Source: Rhizobium sp. BT04 (lineage in GTDB: Bacteria; Pseudomonadota; Alphaproteobacteria; Rhizobiales; Rhizobiaceae). From it: 64,000 nucleotides of DNA. The position numbers and the translations under genes were made by a program. Under the pieces are notes generated by a model that saw only the letters and a program-made list of their open reading frames with translations, did no database searches and was not told the origin of the DNA. Shown here piece by piece: positions 1 through 8,437 of this stretch (position 1 is its first letter; every line of letters starts with the position of its first letter). The stretch spans positions 3,528,501 to 3,592,500 of the forward strand of contig NZ_CP125652.1 in the NCBI RefSeq assembly GCF_030053135.1. Direction: 5' to 3'.

Positions 1-531
1 AAACTTTCGATTGACGATGCGGCAGAGGAACTGCGCACGGGTAGGCTGAGCCCGCCGGAGCTTCTGTCTGAACTCGTGTGCACCAACACTGCTCTTCGGC
101 GCGCGTCACGGCGGCTGGGCCAGCTTTACGATGATGCGGTAGCGCCAACCGGGCTAAAGGCTACTCAAGTCGGGCTTCTGACCCAGATAGCCGCGTTGCG
201 CGAGGGCGGCCATCCATGGCCCACCTTGCAATCGCTCGCCGAGCGCCTTGCCGTCAGCATTTCCGCTTTGACCCACGCCCTTCGCCCGCTGGTCCGGGAC
301 AGGCTCGTCGAACTCGTGCCTGACGAACATGACGGCCGAACGAAGCACGCAATGCTGACGAGATCTGGCGAGCACCGCATGCACGAGGCGTTGGTCCATT
401 GGGCTGACGCCAATCAGCGCGTTGAGGTCGTACTAGGTCCTTCCGCGGCTGCGCTCCGCACGCTGGCGGATGATGTCGCCTCTCCGGAATTCCTAGAAGC
501 CTATGAGGCGCGTCGCAGTCTGAAAGGATGA
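1..531 (+). CDS. MarR-family transcriptional regulator (5' end outside the window)
   Basis: The reading frame is open from the first base of the window to the TGA at 529-531, so the gene probably starts upstream. A GTG at 76 could start it, but no Shine-Dalgarno sequence lies at a useful distance before that codon. The protein shows the MarR winged-helix pattern, with a central LAERLAVSISALTHALRPL recognition helix followed by the DEHDGRTKHAMLT wing. A cysteine (codon at 79-81) precedes NTALRRASRRLGQLYDDAVAP. This is a close paralogue of the regulator at 714-1193, which has the same C-x-N-T-x-LR-x-A-x-RR-x-GQLYD start. The conserved N-terminal cysteine would suit an oxidant- or electrophile-sensing MarR, but that is inference. 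DNA-binding regulator: confident. Ligand: unknown. Confidence 0.8.
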   Translation, partial: KLSIDDAAEELRTGRLSPPELLSELVCTNTALRRASRRLGQLYDDAVAPTGLKATQVGLLTQIAALREGGHPWPTLQSLAERLAVSISALTHALRPLVRDRLVELVPDEHDGRTKHAMLTRSGEHRMHEALVHWADANQRVEVVLGPSAAALRTLADDVASPEFLEAYEARRSLKG

Positions 532-713
532 TCGCCTTGTCCTAAGCTCGGTGAACGCCTTTCGCTTGGGATAGGCGGTGTCGTGGCTTGTTCTCAATCC
601 GACGGAAGCGAAATGCCGGCCGCTTGTCGCCTATACGAATGCGCAACTAGAGAGATCAGCGCGGCCACGCCTTGACCCTGGCACCGAAAAAGAACCGGCA
701 AGCGATGTTTCGA

Positions 714-1193
714 TTAATCGCCGGGGGCGCTGGGTGTTGGCGCGTTAAACGCCAACTCAAAATCGTCCGATGCCAGGAACGTCAGGACCGCTCGTAATTC
801 GGCCGCCTTCTCTGCCCCAAAGGCGGCCTCAAAGCTATCCTGGGCCGTTTTCCACAGGACCAACGTGTCTTCGAACTTGCGTGTCCCCGCTTGGGTAAGA
901 CGAATCCGACGGGCACGGCGATCTTGAGGATCGACGATCAGCTCAAGGTAGCCGCTGCGCTCAAGCGGCTTCAACGTATGGCCAAGCGCAGACTGGTCCA
1001 TGACCATGTCCTCGGCGAGTTCCCGCATTGTAGGCTCGCCCAGTGAGACCACATGGGTCAACAATCCCAGCTGAGTGGCCCTCAAACCGCTCGGTGCGAT
1101 GATGCTATCATAGAGCTGGCCCATTCGCCGCGTGGCCTGCCGTAAAACGGTGTTGTTGCAATAATTCGGGTCGACACTGGCTTTCTTCTTCAA
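714..1193 (-). CDS. MarR-family transcriptional regulator, probable repressor of the adjacent PfpI-like gene
   Basis: This is a 159-residue winged-helix repressor. I chose the TTG at 1193-1191 because a strong AGGAGG lies 8 nt upstream. The much longer upstream frame would run through the divergent gene at 1425 and is a shadow. Residues near 10 (YCNNT) carry the cysteine also seen in the paralogue at 1-531. The MarR core includes MRELAEDMVMDQSALGHTL as the recognition helix and the wing DPQDRRARRIRLTQAG. It is divergent from the secreted DJ-1/PfpI-like gene across 231 bp holding two matching palindromes, so autoregulation and control of that neighbour are likely. A redox or electrophile signal is possible but not shown. 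Confidence 0.82.
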   Translation of the reverse strand: MKKKASVDPNYCNNTVLRQATRRMGQLYDSIIAPSGLRATQLGLLTHVVSLGEPTMRELAEDMVMDQSALGHTLKPLERSGYLELIVDPQDRRARRIRLTQAGTRKFEDTLVLWKTAQDSFEAAFGAEKAAELRAVLTFLASDDFELAFNAPTPSAPGD

Positions 1194-1264
1194 CCGACAA
1201 ACCTCCTTTGAGCCTCGGACACAGGCGATTGTTTTCTCATTTTCACTAGCCCTATTCCGTCGTC

Positions 1265-1312
1265 TTGACAAGATATCGGTATATACCATAGATAAATTAT
1301 CGGCATATGCCG
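1265..1312 (+). promoter_or_regulatory. Probable promoter with two MarR operator palindromes
   Basis: TTGACA at 1265-1270 is a good -35 box for the gene at 1425, with a weaker -10 (TAGATA) 18 bp downstream. A perfect 10-bp palindrome, GGTATATACC (1278-1287), fills the spacer. A second perfect palindrome, CGGCATATGCCG, lies at 1301-1312. Both share the core CGGyATATrCC, and the cores start 24 bp apart. Operators placed inside and just after the promoter are typical for a repressor. The MarR regulator at 714-1193 is the obvious candidate, and the site also lies upstream of its own start. Confidence 0.65.
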
Positions 1313-1424
1313 GTATTTTGAAATTGGTTTGGCTAGGTGCTTCCCAACCCGTTGAAGGGATTGCTCTCGGACGAATTGGCTCCGAGAGAGCTCGACCAAA
1401 CCGATCAACACAAAGGAAAAGCAG

Positions 1425-2315
1425 ATGAGTATTGTACGTATGGGTAGCGCTGTCCTCGCGATGGGATTGGCGATGGGACTGGCGATCGTAGCGCCAACGG
1501 CGGCCTCCGCGCAGAGCAAGGGCAAAGTTCTGGTGGTGATGTCGAGCGCCCATCAGCTCGAACTTCGAGACGGCAAGACCTACAAAACCGGCTATTTCCT
1601 GAATGAACTCGCCGTTCCGCTGAAGCAGATCGTCGATGCTGGTTACACACCTGTGTTTGCCAATCCAAACGGCGATACGCCGCAAATGGACTCGAACTCG
1701 AATCACAAGAACTATTTCGGGGGCGACGATGCCAAGCGTGCCGAGGCGGAGAATTACATCAACGGCTTCGACAACCTGAAGCAACCGCTTCGCCTCTCGG
1801 CTGTTCAATCTGCAGGCGTTAGGGAGTTCGTCGGCGTCTTTATTCCCGGTGGGCATGCGCCGATGCAGGACCTTGTCCAGGATCAATCGCTGGGACAGAT
1901 ATTGCGCGCATTCCACGACGGCGGCCGACCGACGGGCATTATCTGTCATGGCCCGGTGGCGCTGCTTTCCACGCTACCTGACCCGCAGGCTTATCGTCTC
2001 GCACTCAGCGCGAACGACAGCACCCAGCTGCAATCGCTCAGCCAGGGTTGGCCTTATGCCGGCTATCGCCTGACAGCGTTCTCTGCCGCCGAGGAAAAGC
2101 AGGTCGAAGGCGATGTGCTACTGGGCGGTAATGTCGTGTTCTACGCTGACGAGGCGCTAGCCTCGGCGGGAGCCGTTGTGCAGAATGCGTCGGCACCCTG
2201 GGCAAGTAATGTTGTGGTCGATCGCGAACTGATAACCGGCCAACAGCCGATGTCCGACGCGGCGTTCGGCACAGCGTTTGTTCAGGCCTTGAACACACAG
2301 CTCGCCACGAAGTGA
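1425..2315 (+). CDS. Secreted DJ-1/PfpI (type 1 glutamine amidotransferase-like) family protein
   Basis: The protein has 296 residues. The ATG follows AAGGAAA, and residues 1-30 form a signal peptide with a hydrophobic core and an AxA cleavage site (TAASAQ). The mature part has the DJ-1/PfpI fold pattern: beta-strand KVLVVMSSA, a FIPGGHAPMQDL segment, and a nucleophile elbow IICHGPVAL with Cys174. Related family members act as glyoxalase III/chaperones, proteases or amidases, so the activity cannot be assigned. Export to the periplasm is unusual for the family. It faces a MarR repressor across a shared operator, so it is probably induced by the MarR ligand, perhaps a reactive electrophile. 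Confidence 0.8.
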   Translation: MSIVRMGSAVLAMGLAMGLAIVAPTAASAQSKGKVLVVMSSAHQLELRDGKTYKTGYFLNELAVPLKQIVDAGYTPVFANPNGDTPQMDSNSNHKNYFGGDDAKRAEAENYINGFDNLKQPLRLSAVQSAGVREFVGVFIPGGHAPMQDLVQDQSLGQILRAFHDGGRPTGIICHGPVALLSTLPDPQAYRLALSANDSTQLQSLSQGWPYAGYRLTAFSAAEEKQVEGDVLLGGNVVFYADEALASAGAVVQNASAPWASNVVVDRELITGQQPMSDAAFGTAFVQALNTQLATK

Positions 2316-2661
2316 CGGCGCGGCGGGCGACGCGATCTGGCGGCTGACCCGTCGGCTGTCGCCCGCCTTGCGTTCGCGCTGGCGAGTCATCATCCTCGGG
2401 ACTCCCCAAATGACGCTAAGAAACCATTTTGATTTCTGTTCAGGGCATGCAGGAATGTACGCGAAGGATGCGTGTAAGGGCTATTTAGTAATGCGCCCTG
2501 TGGCCCCCTCATCCGCCTGCCGGCACTTCTCCCCAGCGGGGAAAAGAGGGCATGCCGCGGCCTCTCGGTTCTCTTGTAACGCATGCCTACGACAAAGAGC
2601 AGTTGGCCACCTTGTCTGCAGGCCGAAATCTCTGCTGACTCGGCCTGAAGCCATTCCTGTC
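2316..2661. other. Intergenic gap with a RIME fragment
   Basis: This 346-bp gap separates the PfpI-like gene from the mutarotase gene on the other strand. I see no convincing gene. At 2512-2551 there is a partial copy of the rhizobial mosaic repeat (CCCCTCATCCGCCTGCCGGC followed by the hairpin TTCTCCCC/GGGGAAAAG). The rest holds nothing I can name. Confidence 0.6.
2512..2551. repeat. RIME-type intergenic mosaic element, partial copy
   Basis: The stretch starts with CCCCTCATCCG and continues into a short hairpin (TCTCCCC ... GGGGA). It matches one end of the fuller copies at 18001, 33118, 53721 and 60749. The other half (GTGAGGGGC end) is missing. Confidence 0.6.
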
Positions 2662-3135
2662 CTAGTAAACGAACGGATCCACCTCGGCCGCCTGCGCACC
2701 CGCCTCTTTCGGATAAATCACCCCCTTGCGTAGGATGATGTTGGCGTAGAGCCGCGGCTCGCTGGTCTGAATCACCGCATGGGCGGCCCGCACCCGGCCG
2801 TAGAAATCCTGGCCGATCAGCGGCACCACCTGTCGGTGCGGCTCGTGGCGGGCGCAGCAGTCGATCATCTCCTCATGCACCGGGTCGAGCTTGTCGCGCT
2901 CGGCCTTGACGGTCGAGCGGAAGATCGCCTCGGGCACGAAATCGTCGATCGGCAGCACGCTGAGCACGGCGTTGAGCACCGGGATGAGGTGGTGGCCGTC
3001 GAGCCGGATCAGCCGGCGCGCATGTTCGACCCCCGGATAATTGCCATCGACGATGGCGATCTCGTCGCCGTGGCCCATGGCCCGAAGTGTCGAAAGCAAC
3101 TCCGGGCTCAACAGCGGGTCAAGTCCTTTCAGCAT
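2662..3135 (-). CDS. RbsD/FucU-family sugar mutarotase
   Basis: This 157-residue protein belongs to the RbsD/FucU family, which interconverts anomers of sugars such as ribose or fucose. It has the family hallmarks M-G-H-G-D at residues 20-24 (His22) and Asp30 in IVDGNYPG. The C-terminal motif EPRLYANIILRKGVI matches the family. The start overlaps the last 17 bp of the ROK regulator gene, so the two are translationally coupled. That linkage, and the divergent fructose transporter, suggest it prepares a sugar taken up by FrcBCA. Which sugar is not shown. A second paralogue sits at 37269-37715. Confidence 0.85.
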   Translation of the reverse strand: MLKGLDPLLSPELLSTLRAMGHGDEIAIVDGNYPGVEHARRLIRLDGHHLIPVLNAVLSVLPIDDFVPEAIFRSTVKAERDKLDPVHEEMIDCCARHEPHRQVVPLIGQDFYGRVRAAHAVIQTSEPRLYANIILRKGVIYPKEAGAQAAEVDPFVY

Positions 3136-4366
3136 GGTCTACCTCCTTGAAGAGTACGTTCTGGTCGGTGAGGTAACGCGCAAAGATCGGCAGGCTGGCG
3201 CCGCCGATGGCGCGCGCCTGCGCGCCGACCGCGCCCTCGATGATTTCGGGCATGACGACGCCCTGCAGGTCGAGCTTGGCGGCTTCGTCGATCGTCGCCT
3301 GCACCACGCGGCTGCGCACCCAGTGGGGAAAGCCGCCGTCGATCACGGCCGCGCTGAAATCGAGGATCGAGGCGGCGGCGACGATCGCCTGCGCCAGCGC
3401 CTTGGCGCTATCCTGGATCCAGCTTTCCATCGGCTCGCCGAAATCCACCCAGTCGTCGGCCGAATACCAGAGCGGCTCGGGATCGATGCCGCGTTCGCGC
3501 AGCATGTTTTCGAGCACGAAGATCGAGGCGATTTCGAGCAGCTGCTTGGTCTCGCCGTTCTTGCCGCGCACCGGCAGCGGCCCGATCGCCCCGGCCGTAC
3601 CGGTGCGGCCGGAAAAGATCGCCGAGTTCAGGACGATGCCGCCGCCGATGAAGGAGCCGATGAAGAAATAGACGAAATCCGGATAGGACGGCCCGATGCC
3701 GAAGACGAGTTCGGCGCCGCAGGCGCTGGTCGCATCGTTCTGCAGGAAGACCGGATGGGCGACGCGCGCGGCGATATCGGCCTGCAGATCGACCTCGCGC
3801 CAGACCTCCATGGCGCCCGGCGGCGCACCCACCTCTTCGGCCCAGTTCCAGAGCTCGAAAGGCGCGGCGATGCCGAGGCCGGCAATGCGGCCGCGCTGCT
3901 TGTCGTCGAGTCGGTCCTCGAGATCTTGGATGCCCGAGGTGACGAAAGCGAGGATTTCCTCCGGCAGCGGATAGGCATAGGTCTTGTGCAGCTGCATGCG
4001 GATGCGGCCGACGAAATCCATCAGCACCAGATCGGCGCTGCGTCGCCCTATCTTTAAACCATAGGAATAGACGGCGTCGGGATTGAGATGCATTGGGATC
4101 GACGGCTGGCCGACTCGGCCGCGCACCGGTTCCCCGCGCGACAGCAGCCCTTCCTTCTCCAGCACCCGCATGATGACGGAGACGGTCTGCGCCGACAGGC
4201 CGCTGCGGCGTGCGATATCGGCCTTCGACAGCGCGCCGTAGAGACGCACCAGCGACAGCACGAGCCGTTCGTTATAGGCCCGCACCCTGACCTGGTTCGC
4301 ACCGCCGGCCGGATTCAGAATTGGTGGCGGGACCGGTATATTCGCCGGTCCATCCAAGGACGACAT
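3119..4366 (-). CDS. frcR: ROK-family transcriptional regulator of the fructose operon (FrcR-like)
   Basis: This 415-residue protein has an N-terminal winged HTH (about residues 33-78, KADIARRSGLSAQTVSVIMR). A ROK sugar-kinase-like domain follows, with the LQNDATSACGAE segment and a glycine-rich FIGGGIVLN loop. The usual CxCGxxGCxE zinc motif of ROK proteins is not visible; the corresponding region reads VRGKNGETKQLLE. The gene is divergent from frcBCAK and overlaps the mutarotase gene downstream. From memory, S. meliloti has the same arrangement with frcR. It most likely represses the frc operon and senses a sugar or sugar phosphate. The regulatory link is inferred from position. Confidence 0.82.
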   Translation of the reverse strand: MSSLDGPANIPVPPPILNPAGGANQVRVRAYNERLVLSLVRLYGALSKADIARRSGLSAQTVSVIMRVLEKEGLLSRGEPVRGRVGQPSIPMHLNPDAVYSYGLKIGRRSADLVLMDFVGRIRMQLHKTYAYPLPEEILAFVTSGIQDLEDRLDDKQRGRIAGLGIAAPFELWNWAEEVGAPPGAMEVWREVDLQADIAARVAHPVFLQNDATSACGAELVFGIGPSYPDFVYFFIGSFIGGGIVLNSAIFSGRTGTAGAIGPLPVRGKNGETKQLLEIASIFVLENMLRERGIDPEPLWYSADDWVDFGEPMESWIQDSAKALAQAIVAAASILDFSAAVIDGGFPHWVRSRVVQATIDEAAKLDLQGVVMPEIIEGAVGAQARAIGGASLPIFARYLTDQNVLFKEVDHAERT

Positions 4367-4421
4367 GGCCGCTCCTCCCGATTGTTGGCCTATGCCCTAA
4401 TTCGATCGAGCATGCCACATC

Positions 4422-4455
4422 GAATTAATAATTCAATTGGATTTATTTATTGACA
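4422..4455 (+). promoter_or_regulatory. Probable frc promoter and operator region
   Basis: The AT-rich gap between frcR and frcB holds a palindrome with perfect 6-bp arms around one base (GAATTA-A-TAATTC, 4422-4434). It also holds a -35-like TTGACA at 4450-4455, about 140 bp before the frcB start. The palindrome upstream of the promoter is a candidate ROK operator. The -10 box is not clear. Confidence 0.4.
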
Positions 4456-4594
4456 AGCCGATTTCTTTTCGCTCTTAATTGCCGTCGTCAAGGGCACGGG
4501 ACCGCTGGGAGGCATTGGCGATCCACGGCGAAGTGTCATATCTTTAAATTCCGGTCCCGCAGGGGCGGCGCCGGCAAACTCTGGGAGGAGTTCC

Positions 4595-5614
4595 ATGAAG
4601 AAATCTGTTCTCGCTTTCGGCGCGCTCGCGCTTGGTGTCACTTTTTCCGCTCCTGTCATGGCGGCTGACGTTGCTGCCTGCCTCATCACCAAGACCGACA
4701 CCAACCCCTTCTTCGTCAAGATGAAGGAAGGTGCGACCGCCAAGGCCAAGGAACTCGGCGTTTCGCTGAAGTCCTATGCCGGCAAGATCGATGGCGACAG
4801 CGAAAGCCAGGTGGCCGCGATCGAAAGCTGCATTGCCGACGGCGCCAAGGGCATCCTGCTCACCGCTTCCGACACCAAGGGCATCGTCTCTTCGGTCAAG
4901 AAGGCGCGTGATGCCGGCCTGCTGGTCATCGCGCTCGACACGCCGCTCGAGCCGGCCGATGCCGCCGATGCCACCTTCGCCACCGACAACCTGCTCGCCG
5001 GCAAGCTGATCGGCCAGTGGGCCAAGGAAACGCTCGGCGACAAGGCCAAGGACGCCAAGGTCGGCTTCCTCGACCTGACCCCGTCGCAGCCGACGGTCGA
5101 CGTTCTGCGCGACCAGGGCTTCATGATCGGCTTCGGCATCGACCCGAAGAACCCGGACAAGATCGGCGACGAAGACGACAAGCGCATCGTCGGTCATGAC
5201 GTGACCAACGGCAATGAAGAAGGCGGCCGCAAGGCCATGGAAAACCTTCTGCAGAAGGATCCTGGCATCAACGTCATCCACACGATCAACGAACCGGCCG
5301 CAGTCGGTGCCTATCAGGCGCTGAAGGCCGTCGGCATGGAAAAGAACGTGCTGATCGTCTCGGTCGACGGCGGTTGCCCGGGTGTCAAGTCGGTCAAGGA
5401 AGGCGTCATCGGCGCCACCTCGCAGCAATATCCGCTGCTGATGGCGTCGCTCGGCATCGAGGCGATCAAGAAGTTCGCCGACAGCGGTGAAAAGCCGAAG
5501 CCGACCGAAGGCAAGTCCTTCTTCGACACCGGCGTTTCGCTCGTCACCGACAAGCCGGTCTCCGGCGTCAAGTCGATCGACACCAAGGAAGGCACCGACA
5601 AGTGCTGGGGCTAA
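4595..5614 (+). CDS. frcB: Fructose ABC transporter, periplasmic substrate-binding protein FrcB
   Basis: The protein has 339 residues and a Sec signal peptide (about 1-23, ending PVMAADV). A sugar-binding fold of the RbsB/periplasmic-binding type 4 class follows ([31 protein letters not shown]). The start is fixed by GGGAGGAG 7 nt upstream of the ATG. The protein opens an frcB-frcC-frcA-frcK cluster identical in order to the S. meliloti fructose/mannose/ribose importer, from which I take the name. It binds the sugar in the periplasm and delivers it to FrcC. A terminator-like hairpin follows, which should make it more abundant than the membrane parts. Confidence 0.9.
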   Translation: MKKSVLAFGALALGVTFSAPVMAADVAACLITKTDTNPFFVKMKEGATAKAKELGVSLKSYAGKIDGDSESQVAAIESCIADGAKGILLTASDTKGIVSSVKKARDAGLLVIALDTPLEPADAADATFATDNLLAGKLIGQWAKETLGDKAKDAKVGFLDLTPSQPTVDVLRDQGFMIGFGIDPKNPDKIGDEDDKRIVGHDVTNGNEEGGRKAMENLLQKDPGINVIHTINEPAAVGAYQALKAVGMEKNVLIVSVDGGCPGVKSVKEGVIGATSQQYPLLMASLGIEAIKKFADSGEKPKPTEGKSFFDTGVSLVTDKPVSGVKSIDTKEGTDKCWG

Positions 5615-5636
5615 GCCCGCTTTATTGAAAGCAGAC

Positions 5637-5664
5637 CGGCCGGGGCTTGATCCCCGGCCGTTTT
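5637..5664 (+). terminator. Hairpin with T-run between frcB and frcC
   Basis: Nine-base perfect arms (CGGCCGGGG 5637-5645 and CCCCGGCCG 5652-5660) enclose a 6-nt loop and are followed by TTTT. It sits inside the operon, so it probably terminates part of the transcripts or protects the frcB message. Confidence 0.7.
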
Positions 5665-5769
5665 CGACGGACGATGTACCGTCGCCTCACGAACCGGCTC
5701 AGCAAAGACCGGAAGGATATCGGTGACGGCCCCCGCGCGAGTTCGGCGCGCGGATGCGGAGGAGGAACC

Positions 5770-6834
5770 ATGACCGGAACACAGGAATTCGAACGCGTCC
5801 TCGACGGCAGCGACAAGAGCGTCGCCTCCTTCGAGCACCAGGATGTCTCGCTGATCAAGCGCGCCCAGCATTTTCTGCACTCGACGCCGGCCGCCGTGCC
5901 GCTGATCGTGCTGGTGCTGGCGATCATCATCTTCGGCATCGCCATCGGCGGACGGTTCTTCTCGTCCTATACGCTGACACTGATCCTGCAGCAGATCGCC
6001 ATCGTCGGCATTCTCGGTGCTGCCCAGACGCTGGTCATCCTGACGGCCGGCATCGATCTTTCGATCGGCGTCATCATGGTGATCTCGGCGGTCATCATGG
6101 GCAATGTCGCCATCACCTACGGCATACCGACGCCGATCGCCGTCATATCAGGCCTCCTGGTCGGCGGCCTGTGCGGATTGCTGAACGGCTTTCTCGTCGC
6201 CTTCATGAAGCTGCCGCCCTTCATCGTCACGCTCGGCACCTGGAATATCGTCATGGCGACGAATTTCATCTATTCCGCCAATGAGACGATCCGCGACACC
6301 GACGTCGACGAACAGGCGCCGCTGCTGCATCTTTTCGCCATGAGCTTCAAAGCCGGCACAGCCGTGCTGACCCTCGGCGTCATCGCCATGGTGCTGCTCG
6401 TCATGCTGCTCTGGTACGTGCTCAATCACACCGCCTGGGGCCGGCATGTCTATGCGGTCGGCGACGATCCGGAAGCGGCCAAGCTCTCCGGCATCCAGAC
6501 CAAGAAGGTGCTGCTCACCGTCTACACCATCTCCGGCGTCATCGCCGCCTTCGCCGCCTGGGTCTCGATCGGCCGCAACGGCTCGATCTCGCCGTCCTCG
6601 GCGGTCACCGACTATAACCTCCAGGCGATCACCGCGACCGTGATCGGCGGCATCTCGCTCTTCGGTGGCCGTGGCTCCATTCTCGGCACGCTCTTCGGCG
6701 CGATGATCGTCGGCGTCGTCTCGATGGGCCTCAACATGCTCGGCGCCGACCCGCAATGGAAAGTCCTCTTGACGGGCGTGCTGATCATCGCCGCCGTCGC
6801 CATCGACCAGTGGATCAGAAAGGTTTCGGTGTAA
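5770..6834 (+). CDS. frcC: Fructose ABC transporter, inner-membrane permease FrcC
   Basis: This is a 354-residue polytopic permease of the RbsC/BPD_transp_2 class. The start at ATG 5770 follows GGAGGAGGAACC; the frame is open further upstream, but that part is the frcB-frcC leader. Hydrophobic segments run from about residue 40 (AVPLIVLVLAIIIFGIAI) to the C-terminus. The family motifs LTAGIDLSIGV, GLLNGFLV and GGISLFGGRGS are all present. It forms the channel with FrcA on the cytoplasmic side. The gap of 2 bp to frcA indicates cotranscription. Confidence 0.9.
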   Translation: MTGTQEFERVLDGSDKSVASFEHQDVSLIKRAQHFLHSTPAAVPLIVLVLAIIIFGIAIGGRFFSSYTLTLILQQIAIVGILGAAQTLVILTAGIDLSIGVIMVISAVIMGNVAITYGIPTPIAVISGLLVGGLCGLLNGFLVAFMKLPPFIVTLGTWNIVMATNFIYSANETIRDTDVDEQAPLLHLFAMSFKAGTAVLTLGVIAMVLLVMLLWYVLNHTAWGRHVYAVGDDPEAAKLSGIQTKKVLLTVYTISGVIAAFAAWVSIGRNGSISPSSAVTDYNLQAITATVIGGISLFGGRGSILGTLFGAMIVGVVSMGLNMLGADPQWKVLLTGVLIIAAVAIDQWIRKVSV

Positions 6835-6836
6835 TC

Positions 6837-7634
6837 ATGGCTCGCGAACCCCTTCTCACCGCCCCCCTTCTCACTGCCCGGGGTCTCGTCAAGCGCTATG
6901 GCCGCGTGACTGCGCTCGACAATGCCGATTTCGACCTCTATCCGGGTGAAATCCTCGCCGTCATCGGCGATAACGGCGCCGGCAAATCGTCGCTCATCAA
7001 GGCGATCTCGGGCGCCGTCACCCCGGACGAGGGGGTGATCACGCTCGAAGGCAAGCAGGTGCAGTTCCGCTCGCCGATGGAAGCGCGCGAGGCCGGCATC
7101 GAGACCGTCTATCAGAACCTCGCTCTGTCGCCGGCGCTGTCGATCGCCGACAACATGTTCCTCGGCCGCGAGATCCGCAAACCGGGTCCGCTCGGCTCCT
7201 GGTTCCGCATGCTCGACCGGCCGGCCATGGAAAAGCTGGCGCGCAACAAGCTGTCCGAACTCGGCCTGATGACCATCCAGAACATCAACCAGGCGGTGGA
7301 AACGCTCTCCGGCGGTCAGCGTCAGGGCGTCGCGGTCGCCCGTGCCGCCGCCTTCGGCTCCAAGGTCATCATCATGGACGAACCGACGGCAGCCCTTGGC
7401 GTCAAGGAAAGCCGCCGCGTGCTGGAACTGATCCTCGACGTGCGCGCGCGCGGCCTGCCGATCGTGCTGATCTCCCACAACATGCCGCATGTCTTCGAGG
7501 TGGCCGACCGCATCCATATCCACCGTCTCGGCCGGCGTCTCACGGTGATCAATCCCAAGGAATACACCATGTCCGACGCCGTCGCCTTCATGACCGGCGC
7601 CAAGGCGGTGCCGACGGAGCCGGTCGCTGCATGA
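6837..7634 (+). CDS. frcA: Fructose ABC transporter, ATP-binding protein FrcA
   Basis: This 265-residue single-domain ATPase has Walker A (GDNGAGKSS), the signature LSGGQRQ, Walker B (VIIMDEPTAAL) and the H-loop (LISHN). I chose ATG 6837, 2 bp after the frcC stop; a longer frame would run inside frcC. Most monosaccharide importers of this class use a fused two-domain ATPase of about 500 residues. FrcA has only one domain, so it should act as a homodimer. The last bases overlap frcK by 4 bp (ATGA). Confidence 0.9.
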   Translation: MAREPLLTAPLLTARGLVKRYGRVTALDNADFDLYPGEILAVIGDNGAGKSSLIKAISGAVTPDEGVITLEGKQVQFRSPMEAREAGIETVYQNLALSPALSIADNMFLGREIRKPGPLGSWFRMLDRPAMEKLARNKLSELGLMTIQNINQAVETLSGGQRQGVAVARAAAFGSKVIIMDEPTAALGVKESRRVLELILDVRARGLPIVLISHNMPHVFEVADRIHIHRLGRRLTVINPKEYTMSDAVAFMTGAKAVPTEPVAA

Positions 7635-8263
7635 CGGCTGGAGTAGACGAAATTGCCGGCGAGGTTCTGAGCCGCGCCGGCAACTCCAGGCGTTTCCTGG
7701 TGGCGATCGCCGGGCCGCCCGGTGCCGGCAAATCCACCATGGCCGACAATCTCGCCGACGCCCTGAAGGCAAAAGGTGAGAGCGTCGCGGTGCTGCCCAT
7801 GGATGGATTCCACATGGACAATGCCATTCTCATCGAACGCGGCCTGCTTGCCCGCAAGGGCATTCCGGAGACCTTCGATGTGCGCGGCTTCCTGGATATC
7901 GTCCGCGCGGTTCGCCCCGCTGATCAGGAAGTTCTCGTTCCCGTCTTCGACCGCTCGCGCGAACTTGCGATTGCCTCCGCCCGCCCGATCGCTCCCGAGG
8001 ATCGTTTCATCATCATCGAAGGCAACTATCTGCTCTTCACACAGGGCAAATGGGCTGAGCTCGACGGCATCTTCGACTACACGATCATGCTCGCTCCGCC
8101 GATCGAGGTGCTGGAAGAGCGCCTTTGGGACCGCTGGCGCGGTTACAAGCTGACCGAGGAAGAGGCGAGTGCCAAGGTCTACGGCAACGACCTGCCGAAC
8201 GGCCGGCTGATCCTCGAAAACCGCCGCCCGGCCGATGTGACGCTGGAGATCGCGCTGGCGTGA
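7631..8263 (+). CDS. frcK: P-loop kinase-like protein FrcK (uridine kinase/nucleoside triphosphate hydrolase family)
   Basis: The 210-residue protein has Walker A at the N-terminus (GPPGAGKST, about residues 27-35), DGFHMDN, and a Walker-B-like FIIIEGNYLL. These features resemble the uridine kinase/phosphoribulokinase/pantothenate kinase group. It overlaps frcA by 4 bp and is the last gene of the operon. In S. meliloti the equivalent gene is called frcK. A role as a sugar kinase is suggested by position only; dedicated fructokinase is encoded separately at 15209. The true substrate is unclear. Confidence 0.8.
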   Translation: MTAGVDEIAGEVLSRAGNSRRFLVAIAGPPGAGKSTMADNLADALKAKGESVAVLPMDGFHMDNAILIERGLLARKGIPETFDVRGFLDIVRAVRPADQEVLVPVFDRSRELAIASARPIAPEDRFIIIEGNYLLFTQGKWAELDGIFDYTIMLAPPIEVLEERLWDRWRGYKLTEEEASAKVYGNDLPNGRLILENRRPADVTLEIALA

Positions 8264-8294
8264 TGCCGCGGCGATTGTTTTCACATAAGGGATA

Positions 8295-8395
8295 ATGCAT
8301 ATCGCCCGGAAGTGTGCGGCGGTTTTGGGGCAACGACATGCACGAAAAAAGAGCGAAAGCGCGTCGCATGATTCAATTTCAATGCGACGCGCTTT
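8295..8395. repeat. Rhizobial palindromic intergenic repeat ending in a strong hairpin
   Basis: The segment contains GGAAGTGTGCGGCGGTTTT, related to the repeats at 34352 and 38775. A 14-bp perfect inverted repeat follows (AAAGCGCGTCGCAT 8356-8369 and ATGCGACGCGCTTT 8382-8395, 12-nt loop). It separates the frc operon from pyrC and could also end frc transcription. Confidence 0.65.
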
Positions 8396-8437
8396 AGTGC
8401 TATCGAGGCCGCAGACGCATCGCTTCGGAGGCCTGCC

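Noticed and set aside
1194..1949. Long minus-strand frame upstream of the MarR gene
   Set aside because: It runs antisense through the PfpI-like gene and its promoter. The TTG at 1193 has the strong ribosome site.
3041..4057. Open frame opposite the ROK regulator gene
   Set aside because: It is a codon-bias shadow: Arg/Asp/Gly/Ala-rich, without family motifs or a ribosome site.
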